The notes beneath the pieces were generated by a model. That model did no database searches and was not told the DNA's origin. It saw only the letters and a program-made list of their open reading frames with translations. DNA of 64,000 nucleotides, taken from the NCBI RefSeq assembly GCF_903815225.1, contig NZ_LR813084.1, positions 4,550,001 through 4,614,000 on the forward strand. The letters are read 5' to 3'. The position numbers and the translations under genes are program-made. Origin of the DNA: Delftia tsuruhatensis (lineage in GTDB: Bacteria > Pseudomonadota > Gammaproteobacteria > Burkholderiales > Burkholderiaceae_C). Within the stretch, counting starts at the first letter, position 1; every line of letters starts with the position of its first letter. This document shows positions 9,071-17,675 of this stretch, piece by piece.

Positions 9071-9679
9071 ATGCAGGCTTTGCTCAAGCTATCAAGAGGG
9101 ATCGACTGGCTCAACAGCCTGGTCGGCCGCTGGATCATCTGGCTGATCCTGGCCTCGACGGTCATCAGCGGCATCAACGCCATCGTCAGAAAGGTGTTGC
9201 ACACCAGCTCCAACGCCTTTCTCGAGATCCAGTGGTATCTGTTCGCCGCCTCGTTCCTGCTGGCGGCAGGCTACACCCTGCTGCAGGGCGAGCATGTGAA
9301 GGTGGACGTGATCGCCAGCCGCCTGTCCAAGCGCGCCCAGATCTGGATCGACATCTTCGGCTTCGTCTTCTTCCTGACCCCCATGGCCATCGCCATCCTG
9401 TGGTTCGGGACCCCCTTCGTGCTCCAGGCCATCCAGACGGGAGAAATGTCCGGCAATGCCGGTGGCCTGATCCGCTGGCCCGTGTATCTGATGATTCCAG
9501 CCGGTTTTGCACTGCTTCTCGCCCAAGGCCTGTCCGAACTGATCAAGCGCATCGCTTTTTTGCAGGGCCTGATCGACGACCCCACGGCCAAGAAGGGTGA
9601 GAAGACCGCAGAGGAAGACCTGGCAGATGCACTGCGAACCCTCACGGGCGCCAAGAACAAGAACGAACAAAGCACCTGA
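9071..9679 (+). CDS. TRAP transporter small permease (DctQ/TakQ type)
   Basis: Small membrane subunit of a tripartite ATP-independent periplasmic transporter, 202 residues with four predicted membrane helices (about 20-40, 55-78, 98-122 and 140-165). The conserved EIQWYLFAASFLLAAGYTL segment after helix 1 is typical of DctQ. The start at 9071 follows a GGAG; the frame is open upstream, but that part shows no family similarity. A charged cytoplasmic tail ends the protein. It is 17 nt upstream of dctM, and the binding-protein genes lie just downstream on the opposite strand. Substrate is likely a 2-oxo acid or similar monocarboxylate, judged from the TakP-like partners. Confidence 0.9.
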   Translation: MQALLKLSRGIDWLNSLVGRWIIWLILASTVISGINAIVRKVLHTSSNAFLEIQWYLFAASFLLAAGYTLLQGEHVKVDVIASRLSKRAQIWIDIFGFVFFLTPMAIAILWFGTPFVLQAIQTGEMSGNAGGLIRWPVYLMIPAGFALLLAQGLSELIKRIAFLQGLIDDPTAKKGEKTAEEDLADALRTLTGAKNKNEQST

Positions 9680-9696
9680 GCCGGAAAGACCACACC

Positions 9697-11526
9697 ATGG
9701 AATTCATCATCCACAACTTGGCCCCGATCATGTTCGCGGGGCTGATCCTGTTCCTGCTGCTGGGCTTTCCGGTGGCATTCAGCCTGGGCGCCTGCGGCCT
9801 GTTCTTCGCCTTCATCGGCATCGAGCTGGGCGTGCTTCCCGAGGCACTGCTGCAGGCCTTGCCGCTGCGGATCTTCGGCATCATGCAGAACGAGACCATG
9901 CTGGCCATACCGTTCTTCACGCTCATGGGACTGATACTTGAGCGCAGCGGCATGGCCGAGGACCTGCTGGAGACCGTGGGCCAGCTGTTCGGCCCCGTGC
10001 GCGGCGGCGTGGCCTTCGCCGTGATCTTCGTGGGCGCCCTGCTGGCCGCGACCACGGGGGTGGTGGCCGCCTCGGTGATCTCCATGGGCCTGATCTCGCT
10101 GCCCATCATGATGCGCTACGGCTATGACCGCCGCGTGGCCTCGGGCGTGATCGCGGCCTCCGGCACGCTGGCACAGATCATTCCGCCCTCGCTGGTGCTG
10201 ATCGTGCTGGCCGACCAGCTCGGCCGCAGCGTGGGCGACATGTACAAGGGCGCCTTCGTTCCCGGCCTGATGCTGACGGGCTGCTACGCGCTGTTCATCG
10301 TCGTGCTGGCCATCTTCAAGCCCGCCATGGTGCCCGCGCTGCCGCCCGAGGCACGCACCCTGCGGGAGCCCGACGGCAAGTCCGGCCTGCCCTCCACGCT
10401 GGTGCTGACGGTGCTGTGCGTGGCCGCATCCATGGTGGTCGGGCAGTACATGCCCCAGCTGCACACATGGTGGTCGGGCGAGGTGGTCGAGAAGGTGGCG
10501 CTGGACGAGACCATCGTCGTGTCCATGTGCTTCGGCGTGGCCCTGGCCTTCATCGCCGCCATGTTCAACAAGCTCACGGGCCTGCACCTGCTCAGCCGCA
10601 TGGCCGAGCGCGTGACCTTCGTGCTGATCCCTCCGCTGCTGCTGATCTTCCTGGTGCTGGGCACCATCTTCCTGGGCGTGGCGACACCGACCGAGGGCGG
10701 CGCCATGGGCGCGCTGGGCGCGGCCATCATGGCCTTCGCGCGCGGGCGCCTGAATCTTGACCTGCTCAAGCAGGCACTGATGTCCACCACCAAGCTGTCG
10801 TGCTTCGTGATGTTCATCCTGATCGGCGCGACCATGTTCGGCCTGACCTTCCAGGGCGTGGACGGTCCCAAGTGGGTGGAAGAGCTGCTGGTCTCCCTGC
10901 CCGGCGGAGAGATCGGCTTCCTGATCGTGGTCAACATCATGATCTTCGTGCTGGCCTTCTTCCTGGACTTCTTCGAGCTGTCCTTCATCGTCGTGCCGCT
11001 GCTGGCCCCCGTGGCCGAGAAGCTGGGCATCGACCTGGTCTGGTTCGGCGTGCTGCTGGCCGTGAACATGCAGACCTCGTTCATGCATCCGCCCTTCGGC
11101 TTCGCGCTGTTCTTCCTGCGCAGCGTGGCCCCGGCCAAGGCCTACATGGACAAGGTCACCAGGAAGATGGTCGAGCCCGTGACCACCATGCAGATCTATG
11201 CGGGTGCCATCCCCTTCCTGCTGATCCAGCTGTTCATGGTGGCGCTGATCATCATCTTCCCGGGCATCGTCTCCAGCAGTCTCGACAAGAAGGTGGAATA
11301 CGACCTGGACAAGGTGCGCCAGGAGATGGAGGCATCCATGCCGGAGGCCATCGACTTCAACGACCCCATGTTCAACGGCGACGGCGCGAACCAGTCGCCT
11401 GCGCCCGGAGCAACGCCTGGCGAGCCTTCGGTCTCGGGCAGCGAGGACGATGCGCTCAAGGCGCTGCAGGACCAGTTGCAGCGCGAGCAACCGGCCACGC
11501 CGGGCGAGAGCAAGTCCGGCAGCTGA
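9697..11526 (+). CDS. TRAP transporter large permease (DctM/TakM type) with long C-terminal tail
   Basis: Large, transporting subunit of a TRAP system, 609 residues. The DctM core with about 12 membrane helices covers roughly residues 1-525. It includes a GPVRGGVAFAVIFVGALLAATTGVVAAS region, given here in outline only, an IIPPSLVLIVLADQ motif and a long loop near 230. The last 80 or so residues form a hydrophilic, acidic Pro/Gly/Ser-rich tail not found in short DctM proteins (about 430 residues). It pairs with dctQ 17 nt upstream and is closed by a strong terminator. Long TakM-type permeases usually go with TakP-like binding proteins, two of which are encoded next door on the other strand. 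Confidence 0.92.
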   Translation: MEFIIHNLAPIMFAGLILFLLLGFPVAFSLGACGLFFAFIGIELGVLPEALLQALPLRIFGIMQNETMLAIPFFTLMGLILERSGMAEDLLETVGQLFGPVRGGVAFAVIFVGALLAATTGVVAASVISMGLISLPIMMRYGYDRRVASGVIAASGTLAQIIPPSLVLIVLADQLGRSVGDMYKGAFVPGLMLTGCYALFIVVLAIFKPAMVPALPPEARTLREPDGKSGLPSTLVLTVLCVAASMVVGQYMPQLHTWWSGEVVEKVALDETIVVSMCFGVALAFIAAMFNKLTGLHLLSRMAERVTFVLIPPLLLIFLVLGTIFLGVATPTEGGAMGALGAAIMAFARGRLNLDLLKQALMSTTKLSCFVMFILIGATMFGLTFQGVDGPKWVEELLVSLPGGEIGFLIVVNIMIFVLAFFLDFFELSFIVVPLLAPVAEKLGIDLVWFGVLLAVNMQTSFMHPPFGFALFFLRSVAPAKAYMDKVTRKMVEPVTTMQIYAGAIPFLLIQLFMVALIIIFPGIVSSSLDKKVEYDLDKVRQEMEASMPEAIDFNDPMFNGDGANQSPAPGATPGEPSVSGSEDDALKALQDQLQREQPATPGESKSGS

Positions 11527-11550
11527 TCGCAGGCTCCCTCAAGGACAGCA

Positions 11551-11578
11551 AAGGCCCCGCAACCGCGGGGCCTTTTTT
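11551..11578 (+). terminator. Rho-independent terminator of dctQM
   Basis: A perfect 10-bp stem AAGGCCCCGC/GCGGGGCCTT with an AACC loop is followed by six T, 25 nt after the dctM stop. Confidence 0.93.
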
Positions 11579-11616
11579 CGTTCGGACCCCAGCGTGCGCC
11601 GGTCCCCTGCGCTCAT

Positions 11617-11645
11617 GAAAAAAGCCGGGCAATGGCCCGGCTTTG
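11617..11645 (-). terminator. Rho-independent terminator of the leftward TakP-like gene
   Basis: On the minus strand a perfect 10-bp stem AAAGCCGGGC/GCCCGGCTTT with a CATT loop runs into six T. It lies 30 nt after the stop at 11675, back to back with the dctQM terminator. Confidence 0.92.
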
Positions 11646-11674
11646 CTTGCATGGCGCCGCAAGGCGCCGTGCCT

Positions 11675-12754
11675 TCACAGCTTTTGCGCTGACATGAAGG
11701 CGTCGTAGCGCGCTTCGGCGAAGCGGAACCACAGCACCTCGTCGCGCTGGAAGTTGCGGTAGTCGGTGTAGATCTTCTTCCAGGAGGGGTTCTTTTCGGC
11801 CAGTTCCCCATAGACCTGCATGGTGGTCTTGTAGGAGGCATCCAGCACTGCCTGCGGGAAAGGCAAAACCTTGGCCTTGCTGGCCACCAGCTGCTTGAGC
11901 GCACCCGGATTGCGTGCGTCATAGCGTGCCTGGGTGACCACATGGGCTTCGTGCGCGGCCGCCTGCACCATGGCGCGCTGCTCGGGGGTCAGCGCGGCCA
12001 GTGCCTTCTGGTTCACGTAGAACTCCAGGTTCAGGCTGCCTTCCCACCAGCCGGGGTAGTAGTAGAACGGAGCCACCTTGTTGAAGCCCAGCTTGAGGTC
12101 GTCGTAGGGGCCGATCCACTCTGCGGCGTCGATGGTGCCCTTTTCCAGCGCCTGGTAGATCTCGCCACCGGGGATGTTCTGGGGAACGCCGCCCATGCGC
12201 TCGATGATCCGACCGGCAAAGCCACCGATGCGGAACTTCAGGCCCTTGATGTCCTCAGGCGTCTTGACTTCCTTGCGGAACCAGCCGCCCATCTGCGCGC
12301 CCGTGTTGCCGCCCAGGAAGTTGACGATGCCGTACTCGGCGTAGAACTCGCGCATCAGCTTGCCACCGTTGCCATCCACGATCCAGGCCGTGAGCTGGCG
12401 TGAGTTCATGCCGAACGGAATGGCGCCGCCGATGGCGAAAGCCTCGTTCTTGCCGAAGAAGTAGTAGGGAGCGGTGTGTGCAATCTCCACCGTGCCGTTC
12501 TGCACGCCATCGACCACGCCGAAGGCCGGCATCAGCTCGCCGGCCGCATGGACCGAGACCTCGAACTTGCCACCCGACATTTCCTTGATCGCCTTGGAAA
12601 ACACTTCGGCCGAGCCGTAGATGGTATCCAGCGAGCGAGGAAAGCTCGAGGCCAGTCGCCAGCGCACCGCCGCCTGTGCATGCACGGCCGGGGCTGCGGC
12701 CGCGGTCAGCACCCCGGCCAGACCGGCGTGCTTGAGTGCTTTTCTTCTGTCCAT
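11675..12754 (-). CDS. TRAP transporter substrate-binding protein, TakP-like (copy 1)
   Basis: Periplasmic solute receptor of a TRAP transporter, 359 residues. The N-terminus MDRRKALKHAGLAGVL has a twin-arginine-like RRxxL pattern followed by a hydrophobic stretch and AxA (VHA-Q), suggesting Tat or Sec export. Typical TakP features are MGGWFRKE, GLKFRIGG, EWIGPYDD and FYYYPGWWEG, which form the pocket for 2-oxo acids in the Rhodobacter protein. A GTG three bases earlier is also in frame, but the ATG at 12754 is 8 nt from GGAGG and matches the paralogue's start. It is closely related to the next gene upstream on this strand and converges on dctQM, its likely permease. Confidence 0.92.
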   Translation of the reverse strand: MDRRKALKHAGLAGVLTAAAAPAVHAQAAVRWRLASSFPRSLDTIYGSAEVFSKAIKEMSGGKFEVSVHAAGELMPAFGVVDGVQNGTVEIAHTAPYYFFGKNEAFAIGGAIPFGMNSRQLTAWIVDGNGGKLMREFYAEYGIVNFLGGNTGAQMGGWFRKEVKTPEDIKGLKFRIGGFAGRIIERMGGVPQNIPGGEIYQALEKGTIDAAEWIGPYDDLKLGFNKVAPFYYYPGWWEGSLNLEFYVNQKALAALTPEQRAMVQAAAHEAHVVTQARYDARNPGALKQLVASKAKVLPFPQAVLDASYKTTMQVYGELAEKNPSWKKIYTDYRNFQRDEVLWFRFAEARYDAFMSAQKL

Positions 12755-12757
12755 CAC

Positions 12758-12984
12758 TGTCTCCTCCTGGTATGCCCTGCATCAGGGCGTCAAAAAAAAG
12801 GCCGACCCACTCTTGGCAGGCCAGCCCACAAAAATTCAGGAATTTCTCTCTCGGGGTGGCGGCTTGCCCGCCTGAGATACAAAGGCCCGCCGCCCCCCTC
12901 GCGCAAGGCGACGGGGGCGGCGGGCCGGGCAGGCAATGGTCTGTTGCATCAACAGTCCTGGCACACGAACAACCGCGCTTCGGC
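12758..12984 (-). promoter_or_regulatory. Spacer between TakP-like genes with two hairpins
   Basis: Two inverted structures lie between the paralogues. A 14-bp perfect GC stem at 12884-12897/12913-12926, followed on the minus strand by only TTT, probably ends copy 2. A weaker hairpin at 12800-12821 runs into eight T at 12792-12799, only 37 nt ahead of the copy 1 ATG, so it may act as a leader attenuator. The T8-GAC sequence recurs 30 nt ahead of copy 2. No promoter could be assigned. Confidence 0.45.
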
Positions 12985-14067
12985 CTACAGCTTGGCCGTG
13001 GTCATGTAGCTGTTGTAGCGGAACTCGGAGAAGCGTTCCCACAGCAGCTGGTCGCGCTGGAAGGTGCGCAGGCTCTGGTTGATCTTCTTGAACATGGGCG
13101 ACTTGGCATCATGCTCGGCCATGATCTCCATGACGGCCTTGTAGCCCGCGTCCATGAAATCCTTGGGGAAGGCCTTGAGCTGGGTCTTGTCGGCCACGAG
13201 CTTCTTGAGGGCCACGGGATTGTTGGCGTCGTACTTGGCCGTCATGTCGCGCGCAGCGACGTTGCACGCGGCATCGACCATGGCCTTGTACTCGGGCGAC
13301 AGTGCCGCGTAGGCCTTGGTGTTGATGAAGAATTCCAGTTCGGCACCGCCTTCCCACCAGCCAGGGTAGTAGTAGTACGGAGCGACCTTGTTGAAGCCCA
13401 GCTTCTGGTCGTCGTAGGGTCCGACGAACTCCACGGCGTCCAGCGTTCCCTTCTCGAGCGCCTGGTAGACCTCGCCCACGGGCATGTTCTGGGCGACCAC
13501 GCCCAGCTTGAGCATCGCGTCGCCGAACAGGCCACCACCCAGGCGCATCTTCAGGCCCTTGAGGTCCGCCACCGACTTGATCTCCTTGCGGAACCAGCCC
13601 CCCATCTGCGTGCCTGTGTTGCCGGCGCTCTGGCTCTTGATGTTGTACTGCGCGTAGAACTCGTCCATGAGCTTGCGACCGCCGCCGTGTTCCATCCAGG
13701 CATCCATCTGGCGTGCCGTCAGGCCGAAGGGCACGGCGCAGCCGAAGGCGAAGACGTAGTCCTTGCCGGTGAAATAGTAGGGCGCCGTCAGGGCCATCTC
13801 GATGGTGCCGTTCTGGATACCGTCGACCACGCCGAACGCAGGCATCAGCTCGCCGGCCGCATGCACGGAGACCTCGAACTTGCCGCCCGACATGGCCTTC
13901 AGCGTCCTGGAAAACATCTCGGCCGAGCCGAAGATGGTGTCCAGCGACTTGGGAAAGCTCGCGGCCAGGCGCCAGCGGACCGCCTCCTGTGCGTGGACCG
14001 CGGGAGCGGCCCCCACTGCCAGCACGCCTGCGATCCCGGCATGTTTGATGATCGAACGACGGTCCAT
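12985..14067 (-). CDS. TRAP transporter substrate-binding protein, TakP-like (copy 2)
   Basis: Second periplasmic TRAP receptor of the TakP family, 360 residues and collinear with its neighbour. The signal region MDRRSIIKHAGIAGVL again shows the RR pattern and ends near VHA-QE. Shared pocket motifs are MGGWFRKE, GLKMRLGG and YYYYPGWWEG. The motif that reads EWIGPYDD in copy 1 is EFVGPYDD here, a change at a position next to the ligand in the Rhodobacter TakP structure. The GGLFGDAML segment also differs. The pair looks like a tandem duplication that has diverged in specificity while sharing one permease; that is inference. Confidence 0.92.
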   Translation of the reverse strand: MDRRSIIKHAGIAGVLAVGAAPAVHAQEAVRWRLAASFPKSLDTIFGSAEMFSRTLKAMSGGKFEVSVHAAGELMPAFGVVDGIQNGTIEMALTAPYYFTGKDYVFAFGCAVPFGLTARQMDAWMEHGGGRKLMDEFYAQYNIKSQSAGNTGTQMGGWFRKEIKSVADLKGLKMRLGGGLFGDAMLKLGVVAQNMPVGEVYQALEKGTLDAVEFVGPYDDQKLGFNKVAPYYYYPGWWEGGAELEFFINTKAYAALSPEYKAMVDAACNVAARDMTAKYDANNPVALKKLVADKTQLKAFPKDFMDAGYKAVMEIMAEHDAKSPMFKKINQSLRTFQRDQLLWERFSEFRYNSYMTTAKL

Positions 14068-14096
14068 GAATGTCTCTCCGCTGTATGTGGTCAGTC

Positions 14097-14121
14097 AAAA
14101 AAAACGCACGTTCGCACGTGC
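14097..14121 (-). terminator. Terminator behind dxs
   Basis: On the minus strand GCACGT-GCGA-ACGTGC forms a 6-bp stem with a tetraloop followed by G and eight T. It lies about 107 nt after the dxs stop and only 30 nt before the TakP-like copy 2 start, so an attenuator role for that gene is also possible. Confidence 0.7.
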
Positions 14122-14227
14122 ATTCACACTGTATCAGGTGGTTTCCATTCTAAAAACGCCGCCGAGACGGTACGGACGGGGTTTTCCCCCCGTCGTGGCA
14201 CAGCCTGCGTCCTGGCGCCTGCCGACG

Positions 14228-16108
14228 TCAGGCCGCTGCGCGCTCGGGGGCCAGGTGGGCGCGCACCGAGGCCTCGATGCCGGCCGCGTCCAGGCCCTGC
14301 AGGGACAGCAGCTTGGCCGGATCGCCGTGCTCGATGAACTCGTCCGGCAGACCCAGCTGCAGCACCTGGCGCGCGATGCCCGCGGCATGCAGCGACTCCG
14401 CGACCGCGCTGCCGGCACCGCCCATGATGCAGCCCTCTTCCACGGTGACGATGAACTCGTGCGTGGAGGCGATCTGGTGCAGCAGTTCCTCGTCCAGCGG
14501 CTTGGCCCAGCGCATGTTGACCACGGTGGCGTCCAGCGCCTCGCCCGCGGCCAGTGCCGGGTACAGCAGGGTGCCGAAGGCCAGGATGGCGACCTTCTTC
14601 TTGGCGGACTCGCGGCGCACCTCGCCCTTGCCGAACGGCAGGCCTTCCAGGCCCGCCAGCGGCGCGACACCGACACCCGCGCCACGCGGATAGCGCACGG
14701 CCACGGGGTGGTCCTGCTCGTAGGCCGTGGTGAGCAACTGGCGGCACTCGCGCTCGTCGGCCGGGCAGGCCATGCTCATGTTCGGTATGCAGCGCACGAA
14801 TGCGATGTCATAGGCGCCCGCATGGGTGGCGCCATCGGCACCGACCAGGCCCGCGCGGTCCAGCGCGAAGACCACGGGCAGCTTTTGCAGCGCCACGTCA
14901 TGGATCAGCTGGTCGTAGGCGCGCTGCAGGAAGGTCGAATAGATGGCGACCACGGGCTTGAGGCCCTCGCAGGCCATGCCCGCGGCAAAGGTGACGGCAT
15001 GCTGCTCGGCAATGCCCACGTCGTAGTAGCGGCCCGGAAAGCGCTTGTGGAACTCCACCATGCCCGAGCCTTCGCGCATGGCGGGGGTGATGCCCACCAG
15101 GCGCTGGTCCTTGTCCGCCATGTCGCACAGCCAATGGCCGAAGACCTGGGTGAAGGTCTGCTTCGGGGGCGTGGCCGGCTTGACCAGGCCCACGCTGGGG
15201 TCGAACTTGCCGGGGCCGTGGTAGGCCACGGGATCGGCCTCGGCCAGCTTGTAGCCCTGGCCCTTCTTGGTGACCACGTGCAGGAACTGCGGGCCCTTGA
15301 GGCTCCTGATGTTCTCCAGCGTGGGGATCAGCGAGTCCAGGTCATGCCCGTCGATGGGGCCGATGTAGTTGAAGCCGAAGTTCTCGAACAGCGTGGCGGG
15401 CACCACCATGCCCTTGGCCTGCTGCTCCAGCCGCTTGGCCAGCTCCAGCAGCGGTGGCACCTGCTTGAGCACGCTCTTGCCCATGTCGCGCGCCTTGGCG
15501 TAGAACTGCCCGCTCATGAGCTGGGCCAGGTAGCGGTTGAGCGCGCCCACCGGCGGGCTGATGCTCATGTCGTTGTCGTTGAGGATGACCAGCAGGTTGG
15601 CATCGGTCACGCCCGCGTTGTTCAGCGCCTCGAAGGCCATGCCCGCCGTCATGGCGCCGTCGCCGATCACGGCGATGGCGCGGCGGTCCTCGCCCTTTTG
15701 CTTGGCGGCCAGCGCCATGCCCAGGGCCGCGGAGATGCTGGTCGAGGAATGCGCCGTGCCAAAGGTGTCGTATTCGCTTTCGGTGCGCTGCGGAAAGCCC
15801 GACAGGCCGCCGAACTGGCGCAGCGTGGACATGCGCTCGCGCCGGCCCGTGAGGATCTTGTGCGGATAGGTCTGGTGGCCCACGTCCCAGACCACACGGT
15901 CGTAGGGCGTGTCGAACACCGCATGCAGCGCCACCGTCAGCTCCACCGTGCCGAGGTTGGAGCTCAGATGCCCGCCGGTCTTGGAGACGCTGTCCAGCAC
16001 ATAGGCACGCAGTTGCTGGGCCAGGGTCTTGAGTTCGGCACGCGACAGACGCCTCAGATCCGAGGGATCGTCGATGGTCTGCAGCAGGGAGTAGGTGTTC
16101 GTGGTCAT
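14228..16108 (-). CDS. dxs: 1-deoxy-D-xylulose-5-phosphate synthase
   Basis: Thiamine-diphosphate enzyme that condenses pyruvate and glyceraldehyde 3-phosphate into DXP, the first step of the MEP isoprenoid pathway and the source of DXP for thiamine and pyridoxal. It is 626 residues, full length. It shows [20 protein letters not shown] near residue 43, [18 protein letters not shown], the ThDP motif [18 protein letters not shown]...LNDNDMSI and the later [16 protein letters not shown] with the catalytic Glu. It follows ispA by about 40 nt on the same strand, giving an xseB-ispA-dxs operon as in many proteobacteria. Confidence 0.97.
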   Translation of the reverse strand: MTTNTYSLLQTIDDPSDLRRLSRAELKTLAQQLRAYVLDSVSKTGGHLSSNLGTVELTVALHAVFDTPYDRVVWDVGHQTYPHKILTGRRERMSTLRQFGGLSGFPQRTESEYDTFGTAHSSTSISAALGMALAAKQKGEDRRAIAVIGDGAMTAGMAFEALNNAGVTDANLLVILNDNDMSISPPVGALNRYLAQLMSGQFYAKARDMGKSVLKQVPPLLELAKRLEQQAKGMVVPATLFENFGFNYIGPIDGHDLDSLIPTLENIRSLKGPQFLHVVTKKGQGYKLAEADPVAYHGPGKFDPSVGLVKPATPPKQTFTQVFGHWLCDMADKDQRLVGITPAMREGSGMVEFHKRFPGRYYDVGIAEQHAVTFAAGMACEGLKPVVAIYSTFLQRAYDQLIHDVALQKLPVVFALDRAGLVGADGATHAGAYDIAFVRCIPNMSMACPADERECRQLLTTAYEQDHPVAVRYPRGAGVGVAPLAGLEGLPFGKGEVRRESAKKKVAILAFGTLLYPALAAGEALDATVVNMRWAKPLDEELLHQIASTHEFIVTVEEGCIMGGAGSAVAESLHAAGIARQVLQLGLPDEFIEHGDPAKLLSLQGLDAAGIEASVRAHLAPERAAA

Positions 16109-16147
16109 GCTAGGTATCTTGGAGCGGCAAAGCCGCGGTCCGTATTG

Positions 16148-17092
16148 TCAGTGGGTGCGGCTCACGACCATGTCGGCAAGGGCCGCCAATGCACGCGTAT
16201 CGGACAGGCCGCTGCGCGCCAGCGCCGCATGCGCCAGGGCGCACAGTTCGTCCGCATGGGCGCGTGCCCGCTCCAGGCCCAACAGCGAGACATAGGTCGG
16301 CTTGTCATTGGCCGCGTCCTTGCCGGCCGTCTTGCCCAGCGTGGCCGAGTCGGCGACCACGTCGAGGATGTCGTCCACCACCTGGAAGGCAACGCCCAGG
16401 GCCTGCCCATAGTCGGACAGGGCCTGCCAGGCCCGGGAATCCACGTGTTCGTTGCAGGCTGCGCCCATGAGCACGCTGGCATGCAGCAACGCGCCGGTCT
16501 TTAGGCGGTGCATCTCGCGCAGCTGCGCTTCGCTCAGTTGCAGGCCCACGCTGGCCAGATCGATAGCCTGGCCACCGGCCATGCCCTGGGCGCCCGCCGC
16601 ACGGCCCAGCAGACGGCACAGCCGCGCCTGCAACGCATCCGACATGCCTGCAGCCTCGTCCGGGCCGGGCACCAGCAGCTCGAAGGCCAACGCCTGCAAC
16701 GCATCCCCGGCCAGCAGGGCCGAAGCCTCGCCGAACTGCACATGCACGGTGGGCTTGCCCCGGCGCAGCACGTCGTTGTCCATGCAGGGCATGTCGTCGT
16801 GCACCAGGGAGTAGGCATGGATCAGTTCCACCGCGCAGCCTGCGCGCACGGTGGCGGACTCCAGGCCCTGCACGGCCTCGGCGGCGGCCCAGACCAGCAA
16901 GGGGCGAAGGCGCTTGCCGCCATCGAGCACGGCATAGCGCATGGCCTCGCCCAGTCCGGCCGGTGCGTCCACGCCCACCCACCGCGACAGCGCGCCTTCG
17001 GTGCGCGCCAGGCGGTCGCTCATCCAGCAGGGAAAGTCCAGCGAATCCTGGCCGGCCGCCTGGGTCGTTTCGCAAGTCATCACGGCACTCAT
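16148..17092 (-). CDS. ispA: Farnesyl diphosphate synthase (short-chain polyprenyl synthase)
   Basis: Condenses dimethylallyl/geranyl diphosphate with isopentenyl diphosphate to give FPP for quinones and undecaprenyl carriers. The two aspartate-rich motifs are DDMPCMD (about residue 97) and DDILD (about 238), with GGKRLRP near the N-terminus and GKTAGKDAANDK near the C-terminus. The frame starts at 17116 inside xseB; the ATG at 17092 (MSAVMTCET), 8 nt after the xseB stop, is preferred and gives 314 residues. It lies between xseB and dxs in one leftward operon. Confidence 0.95.
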   Translation of the reverse strand: MSAVMTCETTQAAGQDSLDFPCWMSDRLARTEGALSRWVGVDAPAGLGEAMRYAVLDGGKRLRPLLVWAAAEAVQGLESATVRAGCAVELIHAYSLVHDDMPCMDNDVLRRGKPTVHVQFGEASALLAGDALQALAFELLVPGPDEAAGMSDALQARLCRLLGRAAGAQGMAGGQAIDLASVGLQLSEAQLREMHRLKTGALLHASVLMGAACNEHVDSRAWQALSDYGQALGVAFQVVDDILDVVADSATLGKTAGKDAANDKPTYVSLLGLERARAHADELCALAHAALARSGLSDTRALAALADMVVSRTH

Positions 17093-17100
17093 GGCAATCT

Positions 17101-17370
17101 CTATTCCTGGGTCCACGGGGCCAGTGTCCCCTCGTCAAGCACCTTGACCTGCTCCTGCACCGCATCGAGCTGGCCACGGCAGTAGGCCAGCAGTTGCGCC
17201 GCACGCTGGTAACCGGTCAGCATCTGCTCCAGGGGCAGCTGGCCCGACTCGATCTGAGCGATGAGTTGCTCCAGTTCCTGCAGCGCGGATTCATAACTGG
17301 TGGGCTCGGCAGGAGCCTTGGATGCAGCCTTGGGCATGGGCGATTGCGGTGCGTTGTAGGGAACCGACAA
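17101..17370 (-). CDS. xseB: Exodeoxyribonuclease VII small subunit
   Basis: Small subunit of exonuclease VII, which degrades single-stranded DNA in both directions together with XseA (not in the window). The 89-residue protein has the family core [20 protein letters not shown] followed by [19 protein letters not shown], which forms a helical hairpin. An in-frame ATG at 17337 (MPKAASKAP) is a possible alternative start. It is the first gene of xseB-ispA-dxs and is divergent from the Rieske oxygenase gene at 17676. Confidence 0.93.
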   Translation of the reverse strand: MSVPYNAPQSPMPKAASKAPAEPTSYESALQELEQLIAQIESGQLPLEQMLTGYQRAAQLLAYCRGQLDAVQEQVKVLDEGTLAPWTQE

Positions 17371-17675
17371 TTCTAGGCGCCCGTCCGCGACCGCGCCGCC
17401 AATAACCGGACAGCCCCACGCTCACGGCATCCGGGAAGGCAATACACGTACCGGGAATCCGGAAATAACCCCACAGGCTATAATCCCATTCCCCGTCAAA
17501 CCGGCCCCCAGCCTGGGCATGCGGTCGGGCCCTGCGACGCAGCCGGCGCCTCTGGCGCCCTCTGTTTTTCAAGTCGTGAAGCCCGCCTCCATGTCCAGGA
17601 ACGGCCGGTTTCGTTTTTTTCCATCCCGTGCGCACGCGCACCCTCCCTGTGGGGAGTCTTTAGGTCAGGTCATCC
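17371..17675. other. Divergent spacer with TATAAT box and hairpin leader
   Basis: This 305-nt gap separates xseB from the Rieske gene. Rightward, a perfect TATAAT stands at 17479-17484 without a good -35. It would give a leader of about 185 nt. Inside that leader GGCGCC-TCT-GGCGCC (17545-17559) is followed by CTCTG and five T (17565-17569), which looks like a weak terminator. A second T-rich tract lies near 17615. No small gene could be supported. Confidence 0.45.

Noticed and set aside
9271..11490. A 739-codon open frame antisense to dctQM
   Set aside because: It is made of His, Gln and Gly-rich low-complexity sequence opposite a well-recognised TRAP permease, with no plausible start context.
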